Shown here: piece after piece, positions 25,549-34,226 of the stretch
How the letters are laid out: every line of letters starts with the position of its first letter
Numbering within the stretch: the stretch's first letter is position 1
NCBI GenBank assembly: GCA_038868255.1
Contig: JAWCTJ010000002.1
Span: 1-64,000 of the forward strand
Length of the DNA: 64,000 nucleotides
Origin: DRVV01 sp038868255
GTDB taxonomy: Archaea > Thermoproteota > Bathyarchaeia > Bathyarchaeales > Bathycorpusculaceae
Reading direction: 5' to 3'
Program-made: the position numbers and the translations under genes
Notes under the pieces: generated by a model
The model's database searches: none
Told to the model about the DNA's origin: nothing
What the model saw: the letters and a program-made list of their open reading frames with translations, nothing else

Positions 25549-26010
25549 TTGTCTCAGGATGAAGAGAAAGATGAGCATCTTGTTTCATTAAAGGTTGATG
25601 ATGTAATGATCCGAGATGTTGTAACCATTGACGTGAACTCTACTGTAAGAGAGGCTGCTAACTTAATGGGCCAGATGGGAATAGGTTGCCTAATTGTTCT
25701 AGGAGGAAACAAAGCTGTTGGAATATTGACTGAGCGGGACGTTCTGAAGAGGGTTGTGGCTGAGGCAAGGGATGCGGAAAAGACTTTGGTCAGGGATGTA
25801 ATGTCAAGTCCACTGATTACGGTGGAGCCTCATGTGGATCTTGAGGAGGCTGTAAGGCTCATGTTCTCCATGAACATTAAGCGCCTGCCGGTTGTTAATG
25901 AAGAGCGCCTATTGGGTATAGTCAGCTTAACTGACATAGCCCGCTGCCATCCGCATATAATGAAACTTCTTAAGCAGTATGCTGCTGAGCATGCTCGCCG
26001 AAAAAAATAA
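25549..26010 (+). CDS. Tandem CBS-domain protein
   Basis: 153 residues made of two CBS motifs: VDDVMIRDVVTID ... GILTERDVLKRV, and VRDVMSSPLITVE ... GIVSLTDIARC. Such pairs bind adenine nucleotides and act as energy sensors. The TTG start at 25549 follows the TATA box by ~33 bp. It stands as its own unit between ubiD and sua5; its target is unknown. Confidence 0.9.
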   Translation: MSQDEEKDEHLVSLKVDDVMIRDVVTIDVNSTVREAANLMGQMGIGCLIVLGGNKAVGILTERDVLKRVVAEARDAEKTLVRDVMSSPLITVEPHVDLEEAVRLMFSMNIKRLPVVNEERLLGIVSLTDIARCHPHIMKLLKQYAAEHARRKK

Positions 26011-26099
26011 AGTGGACTTCAGATTCTTATGTGATTTTAATTCTTCCTTTCAACCAAACTTTAAGTACTGTGGTGTTCATGCTGAAATAAGGTTTGTTA

Positions 26100-27167
26100 A
26101 TGTCGAAGAAAACTCTGGTGTTTAAGGTTAATCCTGACAGTCCGGATCCTGATATTATCAGCCAAGCGGCTGGCATAATACGTCGTGGCGGGCTTGTAGC
26201 CTTTCCAACAGAGACTGTTTATGGTTTAGGGGCTGATGCCCTAAATCCGGCAGCCGTTTCAGCGCTTTTTGAGGCTAAGATGCGCCCAAGGGACAATCCT
26301 CCAATAGTGCACGTTGGAAGCATAGACGATGTGTACAGACTTGCGGAGAACGTGCCGCAAAAAGCCCTTCGCCTTATGGAGTTTCTGTGGCCAGGTCCTC
26401 TGACTCTCATCCTTAAACGCTCAAGCCTTGTACCTGACGTGACAGTCGCCGGACTAGATACGATTGCGGTTAGAATGCCTAGACACAGCGTGGCCCTTGC
26501 GCTTATCAGAAAAAGCGGTTCTCCAATAGCTGCTCCAAGCGCGAACCTTGCTGGAAGACCAAGCCCTACAACAGCTCAGCATGTCCTCGAGGACTTAGAT
26601 GGGAGAATAGACGCCGTACTAGACGCTGGCCCAACCCATATTGGAGTGGAATCCACAGTTCTGGATATGACTGCTGATCCTCCACAGATACTGCGGCCTG
26701 GTGGTGTTCCGTACGAGGTTTTGAAGAGCTTCCTCTGGGAAGTTAGTCTTCATCCGGTTGCAGTAGCCGAAAAGGAGTTGCATGTGAATCACGCACGTTC
26801 CCCAGGGGTTAAGCATAAACATTATGCCCCAAAGGCTGAGATGTTCCTTGTTGAGGGTTCATTGAAAGCTGTTGTGAAAAAGATAAATGAGTTGGCTGAG
26901 GATTACAGTCGGGTGGGATGCAAAGTTGGAGTTTTAGCAACGGATGAGACTTCAAATCATTACAAGGCTAACGTTGTTAAATCCCTCGGAAGCAGAAGTA
27001 ACCTGGCCGAAATAGCCAAAAATCTCTTTAGGCTTTTAAGGGATTTTGACTCAGAAGGCGTAGATGTTATTCTTGCAGAGTCAATTCCCGCTGATGGTCT
27101 TGGTTTAGCTGTAATGAATAGGCTTAGGAAGGCTTCAGGGTACAAAATTTTGAGGACCGATGAATAG
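26100..27167 (+). CDS. sua5: Threonylcarbamoyl-AMP synthase Sua5
   Basis: 355 residues from ATG at 26100. The N-terminal YrdC domain has GGLVAFPTETVYGLGADAL, KMRPRDNPPIVH with its Lys/Arg residues, and SANLAGRPSPT. The linker has RSPGVKHKHYAPKA, and a C-terminal Sua5 domain (~120 residues) follows, so it is the long Sua5 form, not the short YrdC. It makes threonylcarbamoyl-AMP for the t6A37 modification of ANN-decoding tRNAs. A KEOPS subunit gene lies 2.4 kb downstream. Confidence 0.94.
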   Translation: MSKKTLVFKVNPDSPDPDIISQAAGIIRRGGLVAFPTETVYGLGADALNPAAVSALFEAKMRPRDNPPIVHVGSIDDVYRLAENVPQKALRLMEFLWPGPLTLILKRSSLVPDVTVAGLDTIAVRMPRHSVALALIRKSGSPIAAPSANLAGRPSPTTAQHVLEDLDGRIDAVLDAGPTHIGVESTVLDMTADPPQILRPGGVPYEVLKSFLWEVSLHPVAVAEKELHVNHARSPGVKHKHYAPKAEMFLVEGSLKAVVKKINELAEDYSRVGCKVGVLATDETSNHYKANVVKSLGSRSNLAEIAKNLFRLLRDFDSEGVDVILAESIPADGLGLAVMNRLRKASGYKILRTDE

Positions 27168-27181
27168 AAACGTTTATATAG
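27166..27181 (+). promoter_or_regulatory. Promoter of thermosome gene 1
   Basis: AGAAACGTTTATATAG contains a BRE-like purine run and a TATA box, ~70 bp before the start codon; GAGGTGAT just before ATG is a Shine-Dalgarno-like site. Fourteen bases match the promoter of the second thermosome gene at 42603 except for one position. Confidence 0.5.
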
Positions 27182-27251
27182 AAGTAACTTTTTTGAATCT
27201 GTTCTGCCCATTTAATCGCATACAACTGTTATGAATCAGAGGTGATGTTTA

Positions 27252-28895
27252 ATGTCAGCCATGCCTGGAACAGTTCCCGTACTTATACTGAAAGAGGGAA
27301 CGGGCAGAACTACCGGACGAGAGGCTCAAAGAAACAACATCATGGCTGCCAAGGTGGTGGCTGAGCTTGTGAGAACCACACTGGGACCGAAGGGTATGGA
27401 TAAGATGCTCGTAAGCAGCTTCGGCGACGTAACTATAACAAACGATGGCGCAACAATACTTAAGGAACTTGATGTGCAACACCCTGCCGCCAAAATGCTT
27501 GTTGAAGTTGCCAAGGCTCAGGATAACGAGGTTGGAGACGGAACAACCACAGCTGCGGTTTTAACTGGAGAGCTGCTGGCTAAGGCTGAAAACCTCTTAG
27601 ATCAAAACATTCACCCCACAATAATAATCGAAGGCTTCAAGAAAGCACATGAGAAGGCTAAGGAGGTCTTAAATAAGTTAGCCATCCCCGTGAGCATAAG
27701 TGACGACAAACTTCTTCTGGATGTAGCTATGACCTCCATGGGCAGTAAGGGCGTCGCCGCCGCCAAGGATTACCTCGCTAAAATCGCAGTAGAAGCTGTG
27801 AGGCAGGTGGCCGAGGAAAAAGATGGAAAGATCAAGGCTGACATTGACCTAATAAAGATTCTGAAGAAGCACGGCAAGAGCCTTGAGGAGACAGAATTAG
27901 TCAAAGGCATGGTTATCGATAAGGAAGTAGCTCACCCACAGATGCCAAAGCTCGTAAGAGACGCCAAAATAGCGCTGATAAACGCTAAACTGGAAATCGA
28001 GAAGACGGAGTTCGACGCCAAAATCAACATTGAAAGCCCCGAGCAGATGAAGCTGTTCCTCGACGAGGAAGAACGAATGCTAAAGGAGATGGTTGACAAA
28101 ATTGCTGAGGTTGGTGCTAATGTGGTGTTCTGTGAGAAGGGCATAGACGACGTGGCCCTGCACTTCCTCGCCAAGAAAGGAATATTAGCGGTTAAAAACG
28201 TCAGCAGCGGTGACATGGAGAAGCTTGCAAGGGCGACTGGCGGCAAGATAGTGGCCAGCATAAAGGATCTCACTTCCGACGTGCTGGGAGAAGCAAAACT
28301 CGTCGAGGAAGTCAAAATCGGCGATGACAAGCTAGTTTACGTAAGGGAGTGCAAGAATCCCAAGGCAGTTACAATAGTGGTTAGAGGCGGAACCGAGCAC
28401 GTGGTGGATGAGGCTGAACGTTCGCTTCACGATGCCCTCTGTGTGGTTAGAAACGCAATAGAGGATGGAAAAATAGTTCCGGGCGGCGGTGCCCCAGAGG
28501 CTGAAGTGGCAAAGCAACTCAGAGATTACGCCGTTAAAGTGGGAGGCCGCGAACAGTTAGCCATCGAAGCATTTGCTGACGCTGTCGAGGCCATACCATT
28601 GACGCTGGCTGAGAACGCGGGTTTGGATCCCGTGGACATCATGGTCTCTTTGAGGGCTGCTCACGAGAAGGCCGACGGCTACCGCATGGGCGTCGACGTG
28701 TTCTCCGGCAAAATCAGGGATATGCTTGAGCTAAACATAGTGGAGCCCCTAAGGGTCAAGCTTCAAGTACTCAAGTCAGCCACCGAAGCCGCCAGCATGG
28801 TGCTCAAAATCGACGACGTAATCGCAGCTAAGGGCATAGAGAAAGAGAAGGAAAAAGAGAAATCAAAAGAGCCTGAATCTTCAGAGTTCGACTAA
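27252..28895 (+). CDS. Thermosome subunit (group II chaperonin), copy 1
   Basis: 547 residues with all chaperonin hallmarks: TTLGPKGMDKM, TITNDGATIL, VGDGTTTAAVL (nucleotide pocket), and VPGGGAPEAEVA near the C-terminus, with the helical protrusion lid of group II enzymes. The tail is acidic and Lys-rich (EKEKEKEKSKEPESSEFD), not the GGM repeat of some euryarchaea. It folds proteins in a hetero-oligomeric double ring, presumably with the second subunit at 42.7 kb. Its own promoter and terminator flank it. Confidence 0.97.
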   Translation: MSAMPGTVPVLILKEGTGRTTGREAQRNNIMAAKVVAELVRTTLGPKGMDKMLVSSFGDVTITNDGATILKELDVQHPAAKMLVEVAKAQDNEVGDGTTTAAVLTGELLAKAENLLDQNIHPTIIIEGFKKAHEKAKEVLNKLAIPVSISDDKLLLDVAMTSMGSKGVAAAKDYLAKIAVEAVRQVAEEKDGKIKADIDLIKILKKHGKSLEETELVKGMVIDKEVAHPQMPKLVRDAKIALINAKLEIEKTEFDAKINIESPEQMKLFLDEEERMLKEMVDKIAEVGANVVFCEKGIDDVALHFLAKKGILAVKNVSSGDMEKLARATGGKIVASIKDLTSDVLGEAKLVEEVKIGDDKLVYVRECKNPKAVTIVVRGGTEHVVDEAERSLHDALCVVRNAIEDGKIVPGGGAPEAEVAKQLRDYAVKVGGREQLAIEAFADAVEAIPLTLAENAGLDPVDIMVSLRAAHEKADGYRMGVDVFSGKIRDMLELNIVEPLRVKLQVLKSATEAASMVLKIDDVIAAKGIEKEKEKEKSKEPESSEFD

Positions 28896-28908
28896 ATTTC
28901 TCTCTCCG

Positions 28909-28914
28909 TTTTTT
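28909..28914 (+). terminator. Oligo-T terminator after thermosome 1
   Basis: Six T residues 14 bases after the thermosome stop, in a pyrimidine-rich stretch (TCTCTCTCCG then T6). Archaeal polymerase ends at such runs; no strong hairpin is seen. Confidence 0.4.
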
Positions 28915-28990
28915 ATATCTCCACCATTTTTTGGAAAATTTAAATCATATATGCGTGCATTCTTTCTATTGCATCATAAAAGAGGAATAA

Positions 28991-29599
28991 TTGTTGAGCC
29001 AGAAGATTGAATATGAGGTTCCTTCATGGAGCAGAATCTACAATATGCTTTTGCGTTTATCTGAAAAAATAAAGCGGGATTGTTTCAGGCCCGATGTAAT
29101 CATTGGTGTTTCCAGAGGTGGTTGGCCTCCTGCAAGGATTCTCTCTGATCTCCTCGAAAATCCAAACTTGGCCAACGTTAGAGTAGAGTTCTATGTGGGT
29201 GTTGCTGAAACGAGTAATGAGCCAAAATTAACCCAGCCTGTTTCTGTGGATGTGAAGGGTAAGCTGGCTCTTGTAGTGGATGAGGTAGCTGACACGGGTA
29301 AAAGTCTCCGCCTCATAAAGGAGCATCTGCTGGAGAAAGGCGCCCAGGATGTCAAGATAGCAACAGTGTTCTATAAGCCCTGGAGTATTGTTGTGCCTGA
29401 CTATTATGCGGCTGAAACTGATAAGTGGATAGTTTTCCCGTGGGAGATAAAAGAAACCATTCGAAAAATTGTCAGAAAATGCCGAGAGAGCAGCAAGCCG
29501 GTAGAAGAGGAGATGGATAAACTCGTTAACGCAGGCTTATCCAGAAGACTTGTGAACAAGCTACTTAAAGAAATTCTGGAAGAGGAAGGAAGGTGCTGA
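28991..29599 (+). CDS. Phosphoribosyltransferase (purine/xanthine type)
   Basis: 202 residues from TTG at 28991 (a second TTG follows directly). The PRPP loop VVDEVADTGKSL and GVSRGGWPPARI mark a type I PRTase. The C-terminal ~50 residues add a helical extension. Substrate unknown: hypoxanthine/guanine or xanthine salvage is likely from the family. AATTTAAATCATAT upstream is a TATA candidate. Overlaps cgi121 by 7 bp. Confidence 0.85.
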   Translation: MLSQKIEYEVPSWSRIYNMLLRLSEKIKRDCFRPDVIIGVSRGGWPPARILSDLLENPNLANVRVEFYVGVAETSNEPKLTQPVSVDVKGKLALVVDEVADTGKSLRLIKEHLLEKGAQDVKIATVFYKPWSIVVPDYYAAETDKWIVFPWEIKETIRKIVRKCRESSKPVEEEMDKLVNAGLSRRLVNKLLKEILEEEGRC

Positions 29600-30159
29600 A
29601 GCACATCAGCGATTTCGGGAAGTACGTGGCCATAGCTGGATTTAGAAACGCAAAAATTGAGGATGTAGATGGCTTCCTAAAAAACTTGAGGAATAAGTTG
29701 CATCCAGAAATTGTGTTTCAGTTATTCGACGCAAAGCCAGTTGCGACCAGTGATCACCTTTTATTCGCGGCCTTAAACGCCTTGAAAGCATTTAGAAATG
29801 GAGAAAATATTTCGAGAAATCTCTCTGTGGAGCTGCTGCTCTATGCCTCAGCCCAGCGGCAAATCAGAAAGGCCACGGGGATTCTCGGGATTAAAAGCGG
29901 CACAGGGGAAATCGCTGCGCTTGCAATAGGCGAAAATTTAGAGAATGTGAAATCAGCCTTAGAGGTCATAGAAGAATCTGCAGGGGCGAAACGCGATGAC
30001 TCGGTTTTAGAGCTCTCAGAGGAGAAGATAAAGGTCATAAAGAAGGTTTTTAACATCACAGATGCTGAGATCGAGGCTATGAATGGGAAAAATAACCTGC
30101 AAGAGGTTATCAAGAATCTTGTTATTGAACGAGTAGCCCTTTTATACACTTGGCGCTGA
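29593..30159 (+). CDS. cgi121: KEOPS complex subunit Cgi121
   Basis: 188 residues from GTG at 29593. Matches the Cgi121/TPRKB core: HLLFAALNALKAF, then ISRNLSVELLLYASAQRQI, and GIKSGTGEIA. Cgi121 binds the tRNA CCA end and recruits it to KEOPS, which finishes t6A37 synthesis with the threonylcarbamoyl-AMP made by Sua5. The C-terminal ~40 residues go beyond the usual core. The gene overlaps the phosphoribosyltransferase end. Confidence 0.87.
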   Translation: MLKHISDFGKYVAIAGFRNAKIEDVDGFLKNLRNKLHPEIVFQLFDAKPVATSDHLLFAALNALKAFRNGENISRNLSVELLLYASAQRQIRKATGILGIKSGTGEIAALAIGENLENVKSALEVIEESAGAKRDDSVLELSEEKIKVIKKVFNITDAEIEAMNGKNNLQEVIKNLVIERVALLYTWR

Positions 30160-30175
30160 TTGAGCACAAGCCTTT

Positions 30176-30700
30176 TTACAACACTTTTTCCTTAACAATG
30201 GAAAGTATGTCTTGAGGCTTAAGCACTGACATGCCGGTAAGCCCGCCTATAACCTCAACCAGGAGGATTTTATCCGGATTTTCAAGGTTAACTTTCCTAT
30301 TTACCGCTGAGGCTGCGGCTTCTATGATGTCCCTGGTGGAGGTTCCAGTGAAACGTTTCTCAACGGTGACGCGATAAGTTTCGTTTTCTCGAATTTTCGC
30401 GCCCAGCTCTGCTGCAGCTCTTTTTATCTCATCAAGGCTTGTGCGTACAACCTTTTCTATGGGAATCACCCTAAGCAAGTAGCGGAACTCATAAGGGCGC
30501 TCTCGGAGTATTGCACGGAGCTTCTCAGTGACCTCAATGGGCTTTAAGGATGTTTTGGCGACGACAAGTCCTGAAACTCCACTCTTGTCCACAACTGCTG
30601 AGGGATCACCGATCTCCCCAAGTAAATACCACAACTCAGAGCAGGCTTCAGTTTCATTTCCCTTTGATGTGGTTGCCAGAAGGTTAAAATCCCTAAGCAT
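30176..30700 (-). CDS. THUMP-domain protein (Tan1/THUMPD1-like)
   Basis: 174 residues, a lone THUMP RNA-binding domain with its N-terminal ferredoxin-like half (residues ~1-90, RVIPIEKVV) and THUMP half (YRVTVEKRFTGTSTRDII, NPDKILLVEVIGG). No methyltransferase or thiouridylase domain is attached, as in Tan1, an adaptor for tRNA N4-acetylcytidine formation. The partner acetyltransferase is not in the window. Convergent with cgi121. Confidence 0.86.
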   Translation of the reverse strand: MLRDFNLLATTSKGNETEACSELWYLLGEIGDPSAVVDKSGVSGLVVAKTSLKPIEVTEKLRAILRERPYEFRYLLRVIPIEKVVRTSLDEIKRAAAELGAKIRENETYRVTVEKRFTGTSTRDIIEAAASAVNRKVNLENPDKILLVEVIGGLTGMSVLKPQDILSIVKEKVL

Positions 30701-30858
30701 ACGCGTTCCTCGATTACCTCAAGGGTCAGTGCAGGTTAGTTGGCTTTCTCATCGCTAAGTGCTCTCAGCCGTCGCCTCACATCATCCCAAAAATAATTTT
30801 GAAAACGGGGATTTAATCATTTTGTCGCATTAACCTTATATTCGGAGTAGATGATTCC

Positions 30859-31845
30859 ATGGATGTTAATCCTTTGGGATCCGCTTTGAAAGATCGAAAA
30901 CCAATAATTGTGGTTCATGGTGGGGCTGGAAAATGGGATCAGAGCCGCAGCCAACCCGCCCTTGAAGGTGTTAAGAAAGCTGCTGAGTTAGGCTTTGAAA
31001 TGCTGGTTAAAGGCGAAAGTGCTTTGGATGTTGTTGTTGAGGCTGTAGCCCTTATGGAGGATACAGGCGTGTTTAACGCGGGTAAGGGTTCCGCTTTAAA
31101 CTTAGAGGGCAATGTGGAGATGGAGGCGTCTGTTATGGATGGTAAAACCTTGAGGGCGGGTGCTGTTGGACTTTTGAGGGATGTTAAAAATCCCGTGCGT
31201 TTGGCAAGGCTAGTGATGGAGAAATCAGACCATGTTTTTGTTGTGGGTGAGGGTGCTGAAAAGCTTGCAGGAATTTTCGGCGTTGAAAGGATAGATGCGC
31301 CGTCAGAGAATCAGCTGAAACGCTATCATTTGTACAAGCAAGCGCTGCTTGAGGGAAAATATGACTTGCCAAAACTTGCTGGACTAATCAAAAGTTACCC
31401 GGAAATTTTCAGCTTAGAAACCGTGGGCGCTGTGGCTCTTGATGAGGAAGGAAATGTTGCAGCAGCAACATCAACAGGCGGTATACCTTTGAAACTTCCT
31501 GGGAGAATAGGTGATTCCCCGCTGATAGGCTGTGGAACATACGCTGACAATCAAAGTGGTGCGTGCTCAGCAACAGGGATAGGTGAAATAGCCATAAGAC
31601 TTGTTCTGGCTAAGACGGTTTGTGATCGCATGGCTTCTGGAAAGTCAGCGCAAAAGGCAGTTGAAGAAGCTATCAATCTTGTAAATAGTAGGCTGGCTGG
31701 AACTGCAAACTCCATGGGTTTAATAGCCGTTAGTCGTAGGGGCGATATTGGAGCAGCTCATAACTCGGCTAACCTCTGCTGGGCTTACATCACACCTGGT
31801 ATGCGCGAGCCTATTGCTTCGTTGACGGCAAAGATCCTGACGTGA
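30859..31845 (+). CDS. Isoaspartyl peptidase / L-asparaginase (plant-type, Ntn hydrolase)
   Basis: 328 residues. Starts with PIIVVHGGAGKW and has FNAGKGSALN; the predicted self-cleavage gives Thr188 (ETVGAVALD) as the N-terminal nucleophile of the small subunit. GCGTYAD, SGACSATGIGE and TGG loops are kept. The residue before the nucleophile is Glu, where Gly or Asp is more usual. Removes isoaspartyl damage or hydrolyses asparagine. Confidence 0.92.
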   Translation: MDVNPLGSALKDRKPIIVVHGGAGKWDQSRSQPALEGVKKAAELGFEMLVKGESALDVVVEAVALMEDTGVFNAGKGSALNLEGNVEMEASVMDGKTLRAGAVGLLRDVKNPVRLARLVMEKSDHVFVVGEGAEKLAGIFGVERIDAPSENQLKRYHLYKQALLEGKYDLPKLAGLIKSYPEIFSLETVGAVALDEEGNVAAATSTGGIPLKLPGRIGDSPLIGCGTYADNQSGACSATGIGEIAIRLVLAKTVCDRMASGKSAQKAVEEAINLVNSRLAGTANSMGLIAVSRRGDIGAAHNSANLCWAYITPGMREPIASLTAKILT

Positions 31846-31902
31846 TCCTTAGAGATAGAACATGCTTGCCTTATTGTTTCATCGACAGCTGCCGAATGAA
31901 AA

Positions 31903-31950
31903 GATTTAAAATGCCCTTTGGAAATCTCCTATGCACCAGCTGTTGAGGTG
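31903..31950 (+). promoter_or_regulatory. Promoter and ribosome-binding site of the Glu/Trp microprotein
   Basis: GATTTAAAAT at 31903-31912 is a TATA-like box and GAGGTG at 31945-31950 is a Shine-Dalgarno-like site 7 bases before the ATG at 31958. The full set of signals is the main reason to take the tiny gene seriously. Confidence 0.4.
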
Positions 31951-31957
31951 TTGTGAA

Positions 31958-32032
31958 ATGTTGTTTAAAGAAGAGGAATGGGAAGAGGAAGAATGGGAAG
32001 AAGAAGAGGAATGGGAAGAAGAGGAATGGTGA
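31958..32032 (+). CDS. Glu/Trp-repeat microprotein (24 aa)
   Basis: ATG to TGA, 24 residues: MLFK followed by three- to five-residue Glu blocks each closed by Trp (EEEW, EEEEW, EEEEEW, EEEEW). At the DNA level this is a purine-only GAAGAGGAATGG-type repeat. It has its own TATA box, a Shine-Dalgarno site and a T5 run (32067-32071) that would end the transcript before ABCE1. No family recognised. It may be a real very acidic peptide, for example one that binds a basic protein or metal, or a regulatory leader. Too short for standard gene calling. Confidence 0.48.
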   Translation: MLFKEEEWEEEEWEEEEEWEEEEW

Positions 32033-32099
32033 AAGCCCCAGAGACCTTTGGCCTCCCCCTTATCTCTTTTTAGTCAGCCTGGCTTCGAAAAGCTTTTAG

Positions 32100-32131
32100 C
32101 AGAATACGGTTATTCTGACTCCAAGTTTAAC
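32100..32131 (+). promoter_or_regulatory. Inverted repeat and TATA-like box before ABCE1
   Basis: CAGAATA-CGGT-TATTCTG (32100-32117) is a perfect 7-bp inverted repeat. AGTTTAAC follows at ~32124-32131, about 25 bp before the ABCE1 ATG, the spacing expected for a leaderless mRNA. The repeat would lie just upstream of the TATA/BRE. Confidence 0.35.
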
Positions 32132-32155
32132 GCTTTAATGAGTTGTTGATGCAGT

Positions 32156-33955
32156 ATGCCGCGAGTTGCGGTGCTGGATTCAGACAAGTGCAGGCCTAAA
32201 AAATGTGATAGGATATGTCATCGTTTCTGTCCCATGGTTCGAAGCCGTATAGAGGCAATACGCTTCGAAAACAATAGGCCCGTTATTGTTGAAGCCTTAT
32301 GTTCTGGATGCGGAATATGCGTCAAAAAATGCCCTTTTCAAGCAATTTCTGTAGTGAACCTTCCAGACGAGTTGGAAGCCGAGTGCAGCCACCGTTTCGG
32401 GCCAAATACATTTAAACTTTTCAGGCTTCCCATGCCTTCTCCCGGAAATGTTCTAGGCCTTCTTGGAAAGAATGGTATAGGAAAAACCACAACTCTTAAG
32501 GTGCTTTCAGGCGAGATAAAGCCGAACCTTGGAAATTATGAAAATCCCCCTGGATGGAGCGAGATAATACGTTATTTCAGGGGGTCATCGCTTCAAAACT
32601 ACTTTCAAAAAATGAGTGAGGGCGTGCTTAAAGTTGTACATAAACCTCAATATGTCGACAGAATCCCCAAGGCAGTTTCTGGTAAAGTGGGTGAATTGTT
32701 GGAAAAAGTGGATGAGCGCAGCGTCCTAAGGGAACTTGCCAAGCAGCTTGAGCTGGAGAAGCTATGGGATAGACCCTTAGACGCATTAAGCGGCGGGGAA
32801 CTTCAAAGAGTGGCTGTAGGAGCCGCTATATGCCGTGAAGCGGATGTCTACCTTTTTGATGAACCGTCAAGTTATTTAGATGTTAAGCAGAGACTTGCTG
32901 TTGCAAGGGCCATAAGAGGTCTAAGAAACAGCGATAAGATTGTTGTTGTGGCTGAACATGACCTTGCAATAATAGATTATCTTTCAGATCAAATATGCAT
33001 CTTTTACGGTGAACCCGGCGTTTATGGAATAGTTTCTCATGTGCATGGCGTAAGAACAGGCATAAACATTTACCTTCAAGGCTTTATCCCGGATGAGAAC
33101 GTGCGCTTCAGAAGGGAAGCTATAATTTTCCATGAGAAACCTCCAACCATAAGCCCCGATGCTGGTGAAGCTTTTCTCAAATGGGGCAGTATGGAGAAAA
33201 CTTACAAGGGCTTCAAGCTCACGGTGAATCCTGGCTGGATAAGGAAAGGCGAGATCATAGGTATTCTGGGACCAAACGGAATTGGAAAGACAACGTTTGT
33301 AAAGATCCTTGCAGGTCTAGAGAAGACCGATGAGGGGCTGGAGTTCAAGACGCTCAGCGTAAGTTATAAGCCGCAGTACATTTCAGCCGATTATGAGGGT
33401 ACAGTTCAGGAACTTTTGATGAGTGTAGCCAAAGAGGACTTCTCATCAGGCTGGTATAAATCCGAGATCCTGGAGCCCCTTGGAATGTATCGTCTACTGG
33501 ATCGTAAGGTTTCCGAGCTCAGCGGTGGAGAGCTTCAGAAAACAGCCATCGCAGCCTGCATATCAAGAAGCGCTGAGCTTTACCTTTTAGATGAGCCCAG
33601 CGCCTATTTGGATGTGGAGGAGCGTTTAAGCATGGCTAGAACAGTCCGCAGGGTTATGCAGTCCCGTAATGCCACAGCCTTCGTGGTTGAACATGATGTC
33701 GTTGCTCAGGATTTCATAGCAGATCGCTTAATGATCTTCACTGGTGAGCCCGGCGTGAATGGCGTAGCCAATCCGCCTGTAACCCTCCGGGACGGCATGA
33801 ACATGTTCCTTAAGGAAATGAACGTCACGTTTAGAAGAGATCCTGTCACGAGGAGGCCGAGGGTTAACAAGGAAGGTTCAAGGCTTGACATCTACCAGAA
33901 GGATATTGGCGAATATTATTATGTGCAGTTTAGAGGAGCGGAAGAGGAGGAGTAG
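32156..33955 (+). CDS. ABCE1/Rli1 ribosome recycling ATPase
   Basis: 599 residues. The N-terminal iron-sulfur domain has two CxxC...CP clusters (KCRPKKCDRICHRFCP and CSGCGICVKKCP). Two ATPase halves follow: Walker A GKNGIGKTT and GPNGIGKTT, signatures LSGGELQR and LSGGELQK, Walker B VYLFDEPSS and LYLLDEPSA, and the hinge regions between. Splits ribosomal subunits after termination with aPelota/aRF1. The ATG at 32156 is well placed after a TATA-like box. Confidence 0.97.
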   Translation: MPRVAVLDSDKCRPKKCDRICHRFCPMVRSRIEAIRFENNRPVIVEALCSGCGICVKKCPFQAISVVNLPDELEAECSHRFGPNTFKLFRLPMPSPGNVLGLLGKNGIGKTTTLKVLSGEIKPNLGNYENPPGWSEIIRYFRGSSLQNYFQKMSEGVLKVVHKPQYVDRIPKAVSGKVGELLEKVDERSVLRELAKQLELEKLWDRPLDALSGGELQRVAVGAAICREADVYLFDEPSSYLDVKQRLAVARAIRGLRNSDKIVVVAEHDLAIIDYLSDQICIFYGEPGVYGIVSHVHGVRTGINIYLQGFIPDENVRFRREAIIFHEKPPTISPDAGEAFLKWGSMEKTYKGFKLTVNPGWIRKGEIIGILGPNGIGKTTFVKILAGLEKTDEGLEFKTLSVSYKPQYISADYEGTVQELLMSVAKEDFSSGWYKSEILEPLGMYRLLDRKVSELSGGELQKTAIAACISRSAELYLLDEPSAYLDVEERLSMARTVRRVMQSRNATAFVVEHDVVAQDFIADRLMIFTGEPGVNGVANPPVTLRDGMNMFLKEMNVTFRRDPVTRRPRVNKEGSRLDIYQKDIGEYYYVQFRGAEEEE

Positions 33956-34226
33956 CCGCTCTAGGCATGTGAAAATGGGTTATTGCCCATAAAATAGGGA
34001 TAGAGGAACATAATAAGCTCCTATTTCCATTAGCAGAATTAAAATTATTGCGGCAAAATTTTAGGGCAGAAAGCTTACGCTTTGAAAGAAGCAAGGCAGT
34101 AATCGCGCCTATGTGCTTATGCAAGTGCTAATGTGTAACGGGCATTTTCAGCTTAGATACATAGTTAAATTAAAGTTATAGCTGTGCATACGTAGGATTG
34201 ACCTCGTGAAGTATGCGGTGGAGTAG

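Noticed and set aside
30736..30813. Minus-strand stop-to-stop frame reading like a protein (NPRFQNYFWDDVRRRL)
   Set aside because: No ATG, GTG or TTG at its beginning; only a GTG midway that would leave 14 residues. Could be a relic.
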